This document shows, piece by piece, positions 36,433 through 45,827 of a stretch of 64,000 nt of DNA (within the stretch, counting starts at the first letter, position 1; every line of letters begins with the position of its first letter). The translations under genes and the position numbers were made by a program. The stretch covers positions 31,265-95,264 of the forward strand of contig CALWZD010000049.1 in NCBI GenBank assembly GCA_944385945.1. The letters are read 5' to 3'. The notes under the pieces are model-generated. The model was not told the DNA's origin, made no database searches, and saw only the letters and a program-made list of their open reading frames with translations. This DNA comes from an uncultured Anaerofilum sp. (GTDB lineage Bacteria > Bacillota > Clostridia > Oscillospirales > Ruminococcaceae).

Positions 36433-37559
36433 CCGAAACCGATTCCATTCAGGCAAGGCTTCGCCGTCCATTGGGAGTGGATGTAGTGCGCATCGGGGCT
36501 GTGGGAATCGTTGGCTGGTTCCATATCTGGCAGCAAAGCTGGGTCAGCCCCGGTAAGTTGGAGCCACTGGTGCGCACCGGCTATGTGTGGGTGGATATGA
36601 TGATCTTGCTGTCGGGGTTCTGCCTTTTTCTGCCCTATGCTGCCGATGCAGCCCAAGGGTTGCCTGTGCGCAGCAGTCAGGGGTTTTATCGACGCAGGGC
36701 ATGGCGAATTTTACCGGCTTACTTCGTTTGCGTGATAGGGCATCTTGTCGTTACACTGCTGCAAAGCGGGTGGACACAAGGTTTGGGCAAAGACCTTGTG
36801 GCACACCTGACCTTGACCCAAACCCTTTTTGCACAAAGCTACTGGTATACAAAGCTTGGCGGCGCACTCTGGACGGTGGGGGTTCTGGCAGGTTTTTACC
36901 TGCTGTTCCCGCTGTTGGCAAAGGCAATGCTTCGCTTTCCGCTGCAAACAGCGGTCGGGATGCTGGCGGTACAGGCTATTTTTTCGCTGTTTGCACTTGG
37001 CTTGCAAGGTCTGGACTATCAAATGGCGTTCAATCAACTGCCCGCCTTTACAGGGGTGTTTTGGTTGGGGATGGCAACATCCATTGTATACGCACAGTTG
37101 GTGGTCGGGATGAAAAAGATCGTCCGATGGTTGTTTGGTGTGGGGGCGGTCGGCTGTTTCTTTGCGGTGTTCAAGTTGGTGAAATACAGCTTGCTTCGCA
37201 GTGAAAACGTGCAGCGTTGGCAGCTGCAATTTCGAATGCCGTTATCCCTCTTATTTGGTGGGCTGTTGCTTTGTCTGTGCCTTGCACTGCCGGCAGCCAA
37301 CAAAACAGGCTGGGTCGCTTTTTTGGCAAGCGGAAGTTACAGCTTCTACCTGTGGCATCAAAGCGTTGCTGTTTGGCTGAAACAGTTGCGCATCCCATAC
37401 TGGTCAGGCGATATTCCGCCCAACCAACTGGGGGATACCGTCTGGATGCATCGCTATCAGCTGTTGTGCTGGATAGCAGGGCTGGCAGTTGCATTGCTTT
37501 CGGTCTTTTTGTGCGAAAGATTGCCTGCCCATCTCAAAGCCCGAAAAAATCCGACATAA
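36420..37559 (+). CDS. Membrane acyltransferase, family 3 (OatA/OafB-like)
   Basis: 379 residues with about ten membrane segments. The early VDVVRIGAVGIVGWFH with its His, WVDMMILLSGFCLFLP and FYRRRAWRILPAYF match Acyl_transf_3 proteins that O-acylate cell-surface polymers. No C-terminal SGNH domain. The frame opens at a GTG overlapping the aminopeptidase by 13 bases but has no clear ribosome binding site; a start near the GTG at 36478 would better match the family. The target polymer is unknown. Confidence 0.9.
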   Translation: MGILTETDSIQARLRRPLGVDVVRIGAVGIVGWFHIWQQSWVSPGKLEPLVRTGYVWVDMMILLSGFCLFLPYAADAAQGLPVRSSQGFYRRRAWRILPAYFVCVIGHLVVTLLQSGWTQGLGKDLVAHLTLTQTLFAQSYWYTKLGGALWTVGVLAGFYLLFPLLAKAMLRFPLQTAVGMLAVQAIFSLFALGLQGLDYQMAFNQLPAFTGVFWLGMATSIVYAQLVVGMKKIVRWLFGVGAVGCFFAVFKLVKYSLLRSENVQRWQLQFRMPLSLLFGGLLLCLCLALPAANKTGWVAFLASGSYSFYLWHQSVAVWLKQLRIPYWSGDIPPNQLGDTVWMHRYQLLCWIAGLAVALLSVFLCERLPAHLKARKNPT

Positions 37560-37654
37560 CGGGTCATATCCGCAACATCCTTTGCGATTTGTGCAGAAAT
37601 TCCACAAAAATCCGTGCGAAACTTAGCAAAAAGCCAAACCATACCTCGCACCGC

Positions 37655-37683
37655 TTGCATATTTGTGGCGGATATGGTATAGT
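37655..37683 (+). promoter_or_regulatory. Promoter of the rimP-nusA-infB operon
   Basis: TTGCAT (37655-37660), 17 bases, TATAGT (37678-37683). Confidence 0.7.
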
Positions 37684-37709
37684 ATATATCGTACGATAGA
37701 ATTTTCTTT

Positions 37710-37745
37710 GAAAAGTGGGCCGCAGGGTCCGCTTTTCTTCGTTCT
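37710..37745 (+). promoter_or_regulatory. Leader hairpin of the rimP-nusA operon
   Basis: GAAAAGTGGGCC (37710-37721), loop GCAG, GGTCCGCTTTTC (37725-37736), then a T-rich stretch before AGGAGG. Could act as a NusA-sensitive attenuator. This kind of stem is common ahead of rimP in Firmicutes. Confidence 0.6.
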
Positions 37746-37760
37746 TTAGGAGGTTTTTCA

Positions 37761-38249
37761 ATGGCAAAAGGAAAAGGTGGGTCGAACACCGTACAAACAG
37801 TAGAAGCACTGGTTCGTCCTGTGATCGAGCAGATGGGGCTTTCGCTGTGGGATGTGCGCTTTGAAAAAGAGGGACCGGACTGGTTCCTGCGCATCTTTAT
37901 CGACAAAGAGGGCGGCTTGGATATGATCTCGTGCGAGGAAGCCACCCGTGCCATCAATCCTGTCATTGACGAGGCAGACCCCATCGAACAAAGCTATTTC
38001 ATGGAAGTGGGAAGCCCCGGTCTTGGCAGAAAGCTGACCCGTGACGAGCATTACACTGCTTTGCAGGGGCAGAAGATCGCTGCCCGACTGATCCGTCCCG
38101 ACGAACAGGGACGCCGTGAACTGGAAGGGGTGCTGAAAGGTCTGGAAAACGGGGTGGTTACCATCGAAACCGAACAGGGCGAGGTAAGCTTTGCACGTAC
38201 CGCAGCAAGCTTTGTAAAGCTGTGCGACGACGAAAATTTGTTCGACTAA
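37761..38249 (+). CDS. rimP: Ribosome maturation factor RimP
   Basis: 162 residues. Needed for assembly of the 30S subunit (h44/S12 region). N-terminal domain VEALVRPVIEQMGLSLWDVRFEKEGPDWFLRIFIDK, followed by CEEATRAINPVIDEADPIEQSYFMEVGSPGLGRKL, then the C-terminal SH3-like domain. AGGAGG lies before the ATG. First gene of the nusA operon. Confidence 0.96.
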   Translation: MAKGKGGSNTVQTVEALVRPVIEQMGLSLWDVRFEKEGPDWFLRIFIDKEGGLDMISCEEATRAINPVIDEADPIEQSYFMEVGSPGLGRKLTRDEHYTALQGQKIAARLIRPDEQGRRELEGVLKGLENGVVTIETEQGEVSFARTAASFVKLCDDENLFD

Positions 38250-38326
38250 AGCCCTTGCCGACAGGCAAAACGATTGTATAAGCTGACACAGTAAAATAAT
38301 AATAGAAAGTGTGGATGAACGGAAAA

Positions 38327-39421
38327 ATGAATGCAGATTTTTTTGAAGCGGTGAAATTGCTGGAAAAGGAACGTGGCGTTTCGGGCGAGTACTTGATGGA
38401 GAAGATCCGCAATGCTCTTGTGATCGCTGTAAAAAAAGACTACAATGTGGACGACGATAACGTTTTGGTGGACATCGACCCCGCTACCGCAAAGTTCAGT
38501 GTAAGCCTTGTACAGGACGTTGTGGAGGAAGTGGAGAATCCCTATACCCAGCTCAGCTTGGAGGACGCACAACAACGCCGTAAGACCTACAATGTAGGCG
38601 ATCGTGTCATCACTCCGCTCAAAACCAAAGACATCGGCCGTATCGCTGCACAAACTGCACGTCATGTCATTCGTCAGGGTATCCGTGAGGCAGAGCGCAG
38701 CCAGCTGTATGTGGACATGAAAGACAAACTCAATGATATGGTCACCGGTAAGGTCGTGCGTGTGGACGAGAAAAAGGGAACCGTTGTGCTGAACATGGGC
38801 AAAGGCGAAGCCGTTCTGCCCCGCAGCGAGCAGCTGCCCGGCGAGGAATTTGCGATCGGACAGCTGGTCAGCGTGTTTGTTGCTGATGTTTCCGAAACCG
38901 AGCGTGGCCCCCGTGTATTGATCAGCCGTACCCATTCGGGCATGGTAAAACGCATCTTCGAAAAGGAAGTCCCCGAGATCTTCAACGGTGTTGTTGAGGT
39001 AAAAGCCATCAGCCGTGAGGCAGGTATGCGCAGCAAGATCGCTGTTGCAAGCAAAGACCCCAATGTCGACCCCGTTGGTGCCTGCATCGGCGCACATGGC
39101 GCACGTGTAGGACGCATCGTAGAAGAACTGGGCGGCGAGAAGATCGACGTTATCCCTTGGAACGAAGACCCCACCGTTTTCATCGCAGCTGCTCTGTCCC
39201 CCGCAAAGGTGGTCAAGGTAGAGGTACTGGACGAAGAAACCCGTGCTTGCCGTGTGACCGTTCCCGACCAGCAGCTCAGCCTTGCCATCGGCAACAAGGG
39301 TCAGAACGCCCGTTTGTGCGCCCGTCTGACCGGTTATAATATCGACATCCGCCCCGAAAGCGGATACTACGGCGAGGACGAGGACGAGCAGCCGCAGGAG
39401 CAGCAGGCAGAAGAAGCCTGA
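38327..39421 (+). CDS. nusA: Transcription termination/antitermination factor NusA
   Basis: About 364 residues: N-terminal RNAP-binding domain (MNADFFEAVKLLEKERGVS), S1 domain (VTGKVVRVDEKKGTVVLNMG), two KH domains (SKIAVASKDPNVDPVGACIGAHGARV and LAIGNKGQNARLCARLTGYNIDI) and an acidic tail (EDEDEQPQEQQAEE), as in other Gram-positive NusA proteins lacking the C-terminal AR repeats. The ATG at 38327 gives the usual N-terminus; a GTG and ATG 18 and 12 bases upstream are alternatives, none with a strong ribosome binding site. Confidence 0.96.
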   Translation: MNADFFEAVKLLEKERGVSGEYLMEKIRNALVIAVKKDYNVDDDNVLVDIDPATAKFSVSLVQDVVEEVENPYTQLSLEDAQQRRKTYNVGDRVITPLKTKDIGRIAAQTARHVIRQGIREAERSQLYVDMKDKLNDMVTGKVVRVDEKKGTVVLNMGKGEAVLPRSEQLPGEEFAIGQLVSVFVADVSETERGPRVLISRTHSGMVKRIFEKEVPEIFNGVVEVKAISREAGMRSKIAVASKDPNVDPVGACIGAHGARVGRIVEELGGEKIDVIPWNEDPTVFIAAALSPAKVVKVEVLDEETRACRVTVPDQQLSLAIGNKGQNARLCARLTGYNIDIRPESGYYGEDEDEQPQEQQAEEA

Positions 39422-39448
39422 TCCCCCAACGAAAGGAAGTGCTGAACC

Positions 39449-39733
39449 ATGCAGCCGAAAAAGATCCCTGTTCGCCGTTGCAGTGGCTGCGGTGAAGGAA
39501 AACCGAAAAAAGAGTTGGTGCGGGTGGTACGCAGTGCCGAGGGCGAGATCAGCCTAGACCTTACCGGCAAAAAGGCAGGGCGTGGTGCTTACATCTGTCC
39601 AAGCCTCGATTGTCTGGCAAAGGCACGAAAGGCAAAGCGGCTGGAGCGCAGCTTTGGCTGTGCGGTACCCGAGCAAGTTTATCAGCAGCTGGAACAGCAG
39701 CTGCGTGAAAGGGAGGTCGGCGATGAACAATAA
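39449..39733 (+). CDS. rnpM: RNase P modulator RnpM (YlxR)
   Basis: 94 residues of the DUF448/YlxR family, RNA-binding proteins recently shown to bind and inhibit RNase P RNA. CSGCGEGKPKKELVRVVR and KKAGRGAYICPSLDCLAKARKAKRL are the family signatures; the four cysteines are intact. Located between nusA and the L7Ae-like gene, as in other Firmicutes; overlaps the latter by 11 bases. Confidence 0.95.
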   Translation: MQPKKIPVRRCSGCGEGKPKKELVRVVRSAEGEISLDLTGKKAGRGAYICPSLDCLAKARKAKRLERSFGCAVPEQVYQQLEQQLREREVGDEQ

Positions 39734-40037
39734 CGCATTGCTTTCGGCACTTTCACTCTGCCGTAAGGCAGGTGCTCTTACCACCGGTTTCGACCCCGTG
39801 AAAGACAGCGTGTTTACCGGCAAAGCGATCCTAGTGCTTTTGGCACAGGACCTCTCCCCCAAAACAGCCCAGCGTGTGCGACAGTTCTGCGAAGATTTTG
39901 TCGATTGCGTAGAGCTTCCGCTCACGATGGAGCAGCTTTCCGCCATTACCCGAAAACCCGCCGGTGTATTTGCGGTAACGGACGCAAACCTTGCAAAGCT
40001 GTGCAAGGGAAAGCTACCACACACAGAGGAGGAATAA
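39723..40037 (+). CDS. L7Ae-family ribosomal/RNA-binding protein (YlxQ)
   Basis: 104 residues of the kink-turn-binding L7Ae/L30e/S12e fold: [43 protein letters not shown]. Binds RNA, exact target unknown. GGGAGG lies before the ATG at 39723, inside the end of rnpM, so the two are coupled; infB follows 1 base after its stop. Confidence 0.93.
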   Translation: MNNNALLSALSLCRKAGALTTGFDPVKDSVFTGKAILVLLAQDLSPKTAQRVRQFCEDFVDCVELPLTMEQLSAITRKPAGVFAVTDANLAKLCKGKLPHTEEE

Positions 40038-40038
40038 G

Positions 40039-42468
40039 ATGGAAATTAAACATAAATTAGGCGACGTTGCAAAGCAACTGAATGTACCCAACAAAAAAAT
40101 TGCAGACCTGCTGGCAGAACTGGGCGATGACAGTGCAAAACACACCACCGTTTTGGGTGAAAAAGAAATGAACTACATCGTCGACCGTTTGAGCGCAGAG
40201 AACAGCGAAAAAGATTTGAACGGCTATTTCAACAATACCGGTGCATCCGAAAAGCCTGCACAGAACAAAAACGCTGCAAAACCTGCACAAAACGGCAAAA
40301 ACAGCAATCAGGGCAATAAGAACAACCAGAACAAGCCTCGCCAAAATGCCGATGCTCCCAAAGCAAAGCCCCAAAACGAGATCCTCAAACGTGCTGACGG
40401 CTCTATTGTAGAGATGCCCCAGAAAAAACAGCGCAAAAAAGAGGACACCGCAGCATCCGAGCCGATCGTACTCAAGCGTGAAACCGTTACCGTTACGGTC
40501 GACACCCGTACCGTTGACGTCAACCTCGACAAATTCAACGAGAAATACAACGATCTGGCTGCTACCCGTGAGGTAGAAAACCGCAAAAAGCCGATGCCTG
40601 CCGGCAACAAGCAGAAGTTCGGCAACAAGCAGAACAAAAAGAATCAGCAGTTCCAAAAACGCCGTGAAACCGAGGCAGAGCGTTTGCAGCGCATCCAGCT
40701 GGAAAAAGCCCGTAAGGCACAGCTGAAAGTGACCATTCCCGACGAGATCACCGTTGGCGAACTGGCTGCTATGCTGAAGCAGACCGCAGCAAACGTCATC
40801 AAAAAATTGATGGGTCTGGGCGTTATGGCAAACATCGGTCAGGTCATCGACTTCGATACCGCTGCTGTTGTTGCCGAGGAAATGGGCGCAAAGGTAGAGC
40901 GTGAAGTAAAAGTTACCATCGAAGAACGCCTGTTCGAGGTGGACGAGGATAAGGACGAGGATCTGCAAGAGCGTCCCCCTGTTGTTGTTGTTATGGGTCA
41001 CGTTGACCACGGTAAGACCAGTATTCTGGACGCTATCCGTAAGAGCAACGTTACCGCAGGCGAGGCAGGCGGTATCACCCAGCACATCGGTGCTTATCAG
41101 GTAACCGCTGACGGCAAGGTCATCACCTTCCTCGACACCCCCGGCCACGAAGCATTCACCAGTATGCGTGCCCGTGGTGCAAACCTGACCGACATCGCTG
41201 TTTTGGTCGTTGCTGCCGATGACGGCATCATGCCCCAGACGGTCGAATCCATCAACCATGCAAAGGCAGCCGGTGTTTCCATCATCGTTGCCATCAACAA
41301 AATGGATAAGCCCACCGCAAACCCCGAGCGTGTTATGGAGCAGCTGACCCAGTACGAGCTGGTTCCCGAGGAGTGGGGCGGTGACGTTATTTGTGTACCC
41401 GTTTCGGCACTTACCGGTAAGGGCATCAGCGACCTGCTCGAGAACATCAATCTGGTAGCCGAAGTAAAAGAGCTGAAAGCAAATCCCAACCGCCGTGCAA
41501 AGGGTGCCGTTATCGAGGCACGCTTGGACAAAGGACAGGGTACCATCGCAACCTTGTTGGTACAAAAAGGTACCTTGCGCAAGGGCGATGTGATCATCGC
41601 AGGTACCGCCGTTGGTCGTGTACGTACCATGAAGAACGACAAGGGCGTATTCATCGAGGAAGCAGGCCCCTCGACTCCCGTCGAGATCACCGGCTTGACC
41701 GAAGTGCCGGTAGCGGGCGACCTGTTCGATGCAGTTGAAGACGAGCGTCTGGCTCGTGAGCTTGCCGACCGCCGTGCGACCGAGGCAAAAGAGCAGCAGT
41801 TCCGCAACTACCAGAAAGTAACGCTGGACAATCTGTTCAGCCAGATCGCCGAGGGCGAGCGCAAACAGCTGGACATCATCGTAAAAGCAGACGTACAGGG
41901 CAGTGCCGAAGCCGTAAAGCAGAGCTTGGAAAAACTGTCCAACGACGAAGTTCGTGTAAAGGTCATCCATGCAGGTGTCGGTGCCGTCAACAAGTCGGAC
42001 GTAATGCTGGCAAATGCAGGTAATGCAATTATCATCGGTTTCAACGTTCGTCCCGATGCTGTCGCAAAAGAAGAAGCTGCACAGTGTGAGGTAGAGATGC
42101 GGATGTATCGTGTTATCTACGACGCTATCAACGATGTGACCGACGCAATGAAAGGTATGCTGGCACCCAAGATCCGTGAAGTCGAAATGGGTCACGCCGA
42201 AGTGCGTCAGGTATATAAGATCAGCAGTGTTGGTATGGTTGCCGGTAGCTACGTACAGGGCGGTAAGATCGTGCGTAATGCAAAGATCCGTGTTGTGCGT
42301 GACGGCATCGTGATCGCCGACGATCAGGTGGCTGGTCTGCGCCGTTTCAAGGACGACGTAAAGGAAGTTGCACAGGGCTACGAATGCGGTATCAGCTTGG
42401 AGAAATTCAGCGACCTGAAAGAGGGCGACATTCTGGAAGCTTATATTCTGGAAGAATATCGTGACTAA
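40039..42468 (+). CDS. infB: Translation initiation factor IF-2
   Basis: 809 residues. N-terminal IF2_N segment ([29 protein letters not shown]), a long Lys/Asn/Gln-rich linker (about 70-240), a second IF2_N-like helix ([30 protein letters not shown]), then the GTPase with [17 protein letters not shown] and NKMD, and domains II, III and C2, which binds fMet-tRNA. AGGAGG lies 5-6 bases before the ATG at 40039. Part of the nusA operon. Confidence 0.98.
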   Translation: MEIKHKLGDVAKQLNVPNKKIADLLAELGDDSAKHTTVLGEKEMNYIVDRLSAENSEKDLNGYFNNTGASEKPAQNKNAAKPAQNGKNSNQGNKNNQNKPRQNADAPKAKPQNEILKRADGSIVEMPQKKQRKKEDTAASEPIVLKRETVTVTVDTRTVDVNLDKFNEKYNDLAATREVENRKKPMPAGNKQKFGNKQNKKNQQFQKRRETEAERLQRIQLEKARKAQLKVTIPDEITVGELAAMLKQTAANVIKKLMGLGVMANIGQVIDFDTAAVVAEEMGAKVEREVKVTIEERLFEVDEDKDEDLQERPPVVVVMGHVDHGKTSILDAIRKSNVTAGEAGGITQHIGAYQVTADGKVITFLDTPGHEAFTSMRARGANLTDIAVLVVAADDGIMPQTVESINHAKAAGVSIIVAINKMDKPTANPERVMEQLTQYELVPEEWGGDVICVPVSALTGKGISDLLENINLVAEVKELKANPNRRAKGAVIEARLDKGQGTIATLLVQKGTLRKGDVIIAGTAVGRVRTMKNDKGVFIEEAGPSTPVEITGLTEVPVAGDLFDAVEDERLARELADRRATEAKEQQFRNYQKVTLDNLFSQIAEGERKQLDIIVKADVQGSAEAVKQSLEKLSNDEVRVKVIHAGVGAVNKSDVMLANAGNAIIIGFNVRPDAVAKEEAAQCEVEMRMYRVIYDAINDVTDAMKGMLAPKIREVEMGHAEVRQVYKISSVGMVAGSYVQGGKIVRNAKIRVVRDGIVIADDQVAGLRRFKDDVKEVAQGYECGISLEKFSDLKEGDILEAYILEEYRD

Positions 42469-42551
42469 ACCAAGCTGTCGTTTTGCAAGGATAACATGGC
42501 AGAGCGGTTGCCTTTTGGGCAGCCGCCTGCCGTCAAATTAAAGGAGTCGAT

Positions 42552-42923
42552 ATGGCAAACAAAAATCAGGGTCGTTTGACCGAGGATATGAAACGTGAAG
42601 TCATCTCCATTATCTCCACCATGAAAGACCCCCGCTTGCAGGGCTTTTTGACCGTGATGCGGGTGGACGTTACCCCCGACTTGGATGTGGCAAAAGTGTA
42701 TGTGAGCATGATGGGGCAGGATGGCGATACCGCCGAGGCAGTAAAAGCACTGAACAAAGGTGCGGGCTATGTGCGCACCGAGATCAGCCGCAGAATGCAC
42801 ATCCGCAAATCTCCCCGCTTTGTGTTCGTAGCAGATGACGGTGCTGCCTATGCAGCCCATATCAATCAGCTGCTTGCCGATCTGCATCGCAAAGAGAACA
42901 AGGAGGAGCAGGCGGATGAGTGA
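42552..42923 (+). CDS. rbfA: Ribosome-binding factor A
   Basis: 123 residues with the single KH-type fold of RbfA (REVISIISTMKDPRLQGFLTVMRVDVTPDLDVAKVYVSMMG), acting in late 30S maturation. AAAGGAG before the ATG. An 83-bp gap after infB holds a GCGGTTGCC/GGGCAGCCGC hairpin but no T run, so transcription continues. Overlaps nrnA by 8 bases. Confidence 0.96.
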   Translation: MANKNQGRLTEDMKREVISIISTMKDPRLQGFLTVMRVDVTPDLDVAKVYVSMMGQDGDTAEAVKALNKGAGYVRTEISRRMHIRKSPRFVFVADDGAAYAAHINQLLADLHRKENKEEQADE

Positions 42924-43881
42924 AACATTGGATCTGACCGAAGTTTTAAGCCGTTTGCTGCGGGCAGAGCGCATTTTGCTGCTGTGCCATAAAAATCCCG
43001 ATGGGGACACTCTGGGCAGTGCTGCGGCACTGTACCACGCACTCAAAAAATTGGGCAAGGAACAGGTCGCCGTACTGTGCGCCGACCTTATCCCCGCCCG
43101 CTACGACTATATGCAGATGGAGCGTTTTACCGGTCAGTTCGAGCCGGGCTATGTGGTCGCAGTGGATGTGGCAAGCATCCAACTGTTCGGCGACGCTGTG
43201 CGTGAATATGCCGAGCGGGTCGATCTGTGCATCGACCACCACGCCTCCAATGCAGGATATGCCGATGCACTGTATTTGGATGCAGAGGCATCTGCCACAG
43301 CCGAGATCATTTTCCAACTGGTGGAAAAAATGGGCATCGAACTCGATCCGCTCATCGCCGATTGTATCTATACCGGCATTTCCACCGATACCGGCTGCTT
43401 TTTGTTTGGCAACACCACTGCCCGCTGCCACGAGGTAGCAGCAAGGCTGATGCAGGCAGGCGCACACGTGCGGGACTTGAATCTGGTGCTGTTCGAAACC
43501 AAAAGCCGTGCCCGTCTTGCCATCGAAAGCATTGCGCTGTCGCATCTGGAATATCACTTTGATGACCGCTGTGCAATGATCTACATGACCCGTGAACAGA
43601 TCGAAAGCACCGGTGTAGAGGCAAGCGATTTGGAGGGCTTGACAAGTCTGCCCCGTCAGATCGAGGGGGTAGAAGTCGGCATTACCCTGCGCCAACTGCC
43701 GTCGGGAAGTTATAAAATCAGTGTTCGCACCATGCCCGGTGTAGATGCGTGTGCGATTTGTACCCGCTTGGGCGGTGGCGGTCACGCACAGGCAGCAGGC
43801 TGCGAGCTGATGGGCGGCTTGGATAATGCAAAACAGGCGATTCTGGCAGAGGTGGAGCGTGAACTATGCAGGGAATCCTGA
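42916..43881 (+). CDS. nrnA: DHH-family oligoribonuclease/pAp phosphatase (NrnA-like)
   Basis: 321 residues. Mn-binding motifs KNPDGDTLGSA, VDVAS, CIDHHAS and the GGGGHAQAAG nucleotide motif of the DHHA1 domain are all present. Degrades nanoRNA and pAp in Firmicutes, which lack Orn. AGGAGG lies before the ATG at 42916, inside rbfA; its end overlaps truB by 16 bases. Confidence 0.95.
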   Translation: MSETLDLTEVLSRLLRAERILLLCHKNPDGDTLGSAAALYHALKKLGKEQVAVLCADLIPARYDYMQMERFTGQFEPGYVVAVDVASIQLFGDAVREYAERVDLCIDHHASNAGYADALYLDAEASATAEIIFQLVEKMGIELDPLIADCIYTGISTDTGCFLFGNTTARCHEVAARLMQAGAHVRDLNLVLFETKSRARLAIESIALSHLEYHFDDRCAMIYMTREQIESTGVEASDLEGLTSLPRQIEGVEVGITLRQLPSGSYKISVRTMPGVDACAICTRLGGGGHAQAAGCELMGGLDNAKQAILAEVERELCRES

Positions 43882-44750
43882 TTATCGACAAACCGCAGGG
43901 CTGGACAAGCTTTGACGTTATCGCAAAGCTGCGAGGGCTCCTCTCCACCCGAAAATTAGGGCATTCCGGAACCCTCGACCCTATGGCGACGGGGGTTCTT
44001 CCCGTATTTGTGGGGCAAAGTGCAAAAGCGGTCGATTTACAGCTCGACCACACCAAAGCATACCGTGCCAGAATCAAATTCGGCATCTCCACCGACACAG
44101 GCGATATTACAGGCGAGGTGCTGACCCAAAGCGATGCTGTTATTTCGCAAGCCGACCTTGTAGAAGTCTTGCCTCGCTTTGAGGGCGAGCAGATGCAGCT
44201 TCCCCCGATGTATTCGGCAGTAAAAGTCAACGGTGTTCCGCTGTACAAAGCAGCCCGTGCAGGAAAGACGGTCGAGCGAACGCCTCGCCCCATCACGGTG
44301 CATTCCATCCGCTATTTGGGGCAGTGCGCCGAAAATGAATTTGAGATCGAAGTTTCCTGCTCGAAAGGAACTTATATCCGTGTCATCGCCGAGGACATCG
44401 GCAAGGCGTTGGGCTGTCCGGCTACTCTGTCGGGGCTGCGACGTATCCGTGCAGGGCTGTGGGGCGAAGAACACGCCGTGACCTTGCAGCAGGTACAGGC
44501 TTTGCGGGACGAGCAAGGACTGGAAGCGGTGCAGACACTCCTTTTGGACACCGAAACCGTTTTTACACCACTGCCGTTGATCAACGTCAATGAACAGACC
44601 TTTCAACGCTTACTCAGCGGTGCGCCTACCTACCGTTTTCCGGCGGAAGATGGCCGCTATCGGGTGCGTTTTCAAGAAAAATTCGTGGGATTGGCGCAGG
44701 TGCAAGACCACATCTTGAAAGTAGAAAAATTGTTTTGTGAAAGAGGGTGA
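43866..44750 (+). CDS. truB: tRNA pseudouridine-55 synthase
   Basis: 294 residues. Catalytic Asp in GHSGTLDPMATGVLPVFVG, KAYRARIKFGISTDTGD, and SCSKGTYIRVIAEDIG (family RSGTYIR). C-terminal PUA-like part is short. Makes the T-loop Psi55 in tRNA. Overlaps both neighbours in the nusA operon. Confidence 0.97.
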   Translation: MQGILIIDKPQGWTSFDVIAKLRGLLSTRKLGHSGTLDPMATGVLPVFVGQSAKAVDLQLDHTKAYRARIKFGISTDTGDITGEVLTQSDAVISQADLVEVLPRFEGEQMQLPPMYSAVKVNGVPLYKAARAGKTVERTPRPITVHSIRYLGQCAENEFEIEVSCSKGTYIRVIAEDIGKALGCPATLSGLRRIRAGLWGEEHAVTLQQVQALRDEQGLEAVQTLLLDTETVFTPLPLINVNEQTFQRLLSGAPTYRFPAEDGRYRVRFQEKFVGLAQVQDHILKVEKLFCERG

Positions 44751-44755
44751 GGGCG

Positions 44756-45664
44756 ATGCAGTTGGATTCCACCATCGCTGCGCAGAATACACAGCCGTGC
44801 AGTGTTGCACTGGGCTATTTTGACGGAGTACACGTCGGACATCGGGAAGTCATCAAAGCAGCCGTGTCCTATGCAGAAAAAAATCACTGTCTGCCCGCTG
44901 TATTCACCTTTGCTCTTTCGCCCCAAAACAGCTTGAAAGGCAGCCGTATCCTGTCCGAACAGGAAAAGCTACGCCGTTTGCAGCAACTGGGCATTGCCCG
45001 TTGCTTCGAGCCGTCGTTTGAGGACATCCGCCAAATGACACCACAGCAATTTGTTCAGCGATATTTAAAACAGCACTGCAACGCAAAAGCGGTATTTTGT
45101 GGCGAAAATTTCACCTTTGGCAAGGACAAAAGCGGCACGATCGAGCTGTTACATACTCTGTGCAGCGAGAACGACATCCATTTGCAGGTCGTCCCCATCA
45201 GTTGGCAAGGCGGTGAGCCGGTATCTTCCACCCGCATTCGCAAGCTGCTGGAACAGGGCGACATTCCCACAGTAAATGCACTGCTTGCCCAGCGGTACTG
45301 TGTCGATTCTACCATTCAGCATGGTGCAGGCAATGGAAAAGTATGGGGATTTCCTACCATAAATCAGGTGTTTGCATCGGGAATGCTGATTCCAAAGCAT
45401 GGTGTCTACATTACCGAAGTGGAATTGCAGGACGGTACCCGTCTGCCGGGTGCGACCGGACTTGGCACCCGTCCCACCGTCAGCGGAGAGGGTGTGACCT
45501 GCGAAACCTTTTTGCCGGGTTACGAGGGTGACCTTTACGGGCAAACGGTACGGGTAGAATTTTGCGAATACCTAAAGCCCACCGTCAAATTCGATTCGGT
45601 GGAAGAACTCAAAGAATATGTGTTCAGTGCTGCACAGGCTGCGCTGGACTATTTTCGAAAATAA
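44756..45664 (+). CDS. ribF: Bifunctional riboflavin kinase/FAD synthetase
   Basis: 302 residues. N-terminal FMN adenylyltransferase domain (VALGYFDGVHVGHREVI, GENFTFGKDKSGT, SSTRIRKLLEQGDI) and C-terminal flavokinase domain (GNGKVWGFPTINQVF, GLGTRPTVSGEGVTCETFL). Makes FMN and FAD. AGAGGG lies 8 bases before the ATG at 44756. Last gene of the nusA operon, closed by a terminator. Confidence 0.97.
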   Translation: MQLDSTIAAQNTQPCSVALGYFDGVHVGHREVIKAAVSYAEKNHCLPAVFTFALSPQNSLKGSRILSEQEKLRRLQQLGIARCFEPSFEDIRQMTPQQFVQRYLKQHCNAKAVFCGENFTFGKDKSGTIELLHTLCSENDIHLQVVPISWQGGEPVSSTRIRKLLEQGDIPTVNALLAQRYCVDSTIQHGAGNGKVWGFPTINQVFASGMLIPKHGVYITEVELQDGTRLPGATGLGTRPTVSGEGVTCETFLPGYEGDLYGQTVRVEFCEYLKPTVKFDSVEELKEYVFSAAQAALDYFRK

Positions 45665-45669
45665 CTCCA

Positions 45670-45715
45670 TACCGACGGTTCGACACCATATCGAGCCGTC
45701 GGTTTTGTTTTTTGC
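45670..45715 (+). terminator. Terminator of the nusA-ribF operon
   Basis: ACCGACGGtTCGA / TCGAgCCGTCGGT stem followed by TTTGTTTTTT. Confidence 0.92.
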
Positions 45716-45827
45716 CAAAACAGGCATTTCCATACCATTTTTTTGTCGTTTATGCTACAATATCAAACAGGCAGTTTGCCATAAAAGAAACAGGGAATAT
45801 CCCTTTTGAATAGACGGAGAAAACAAA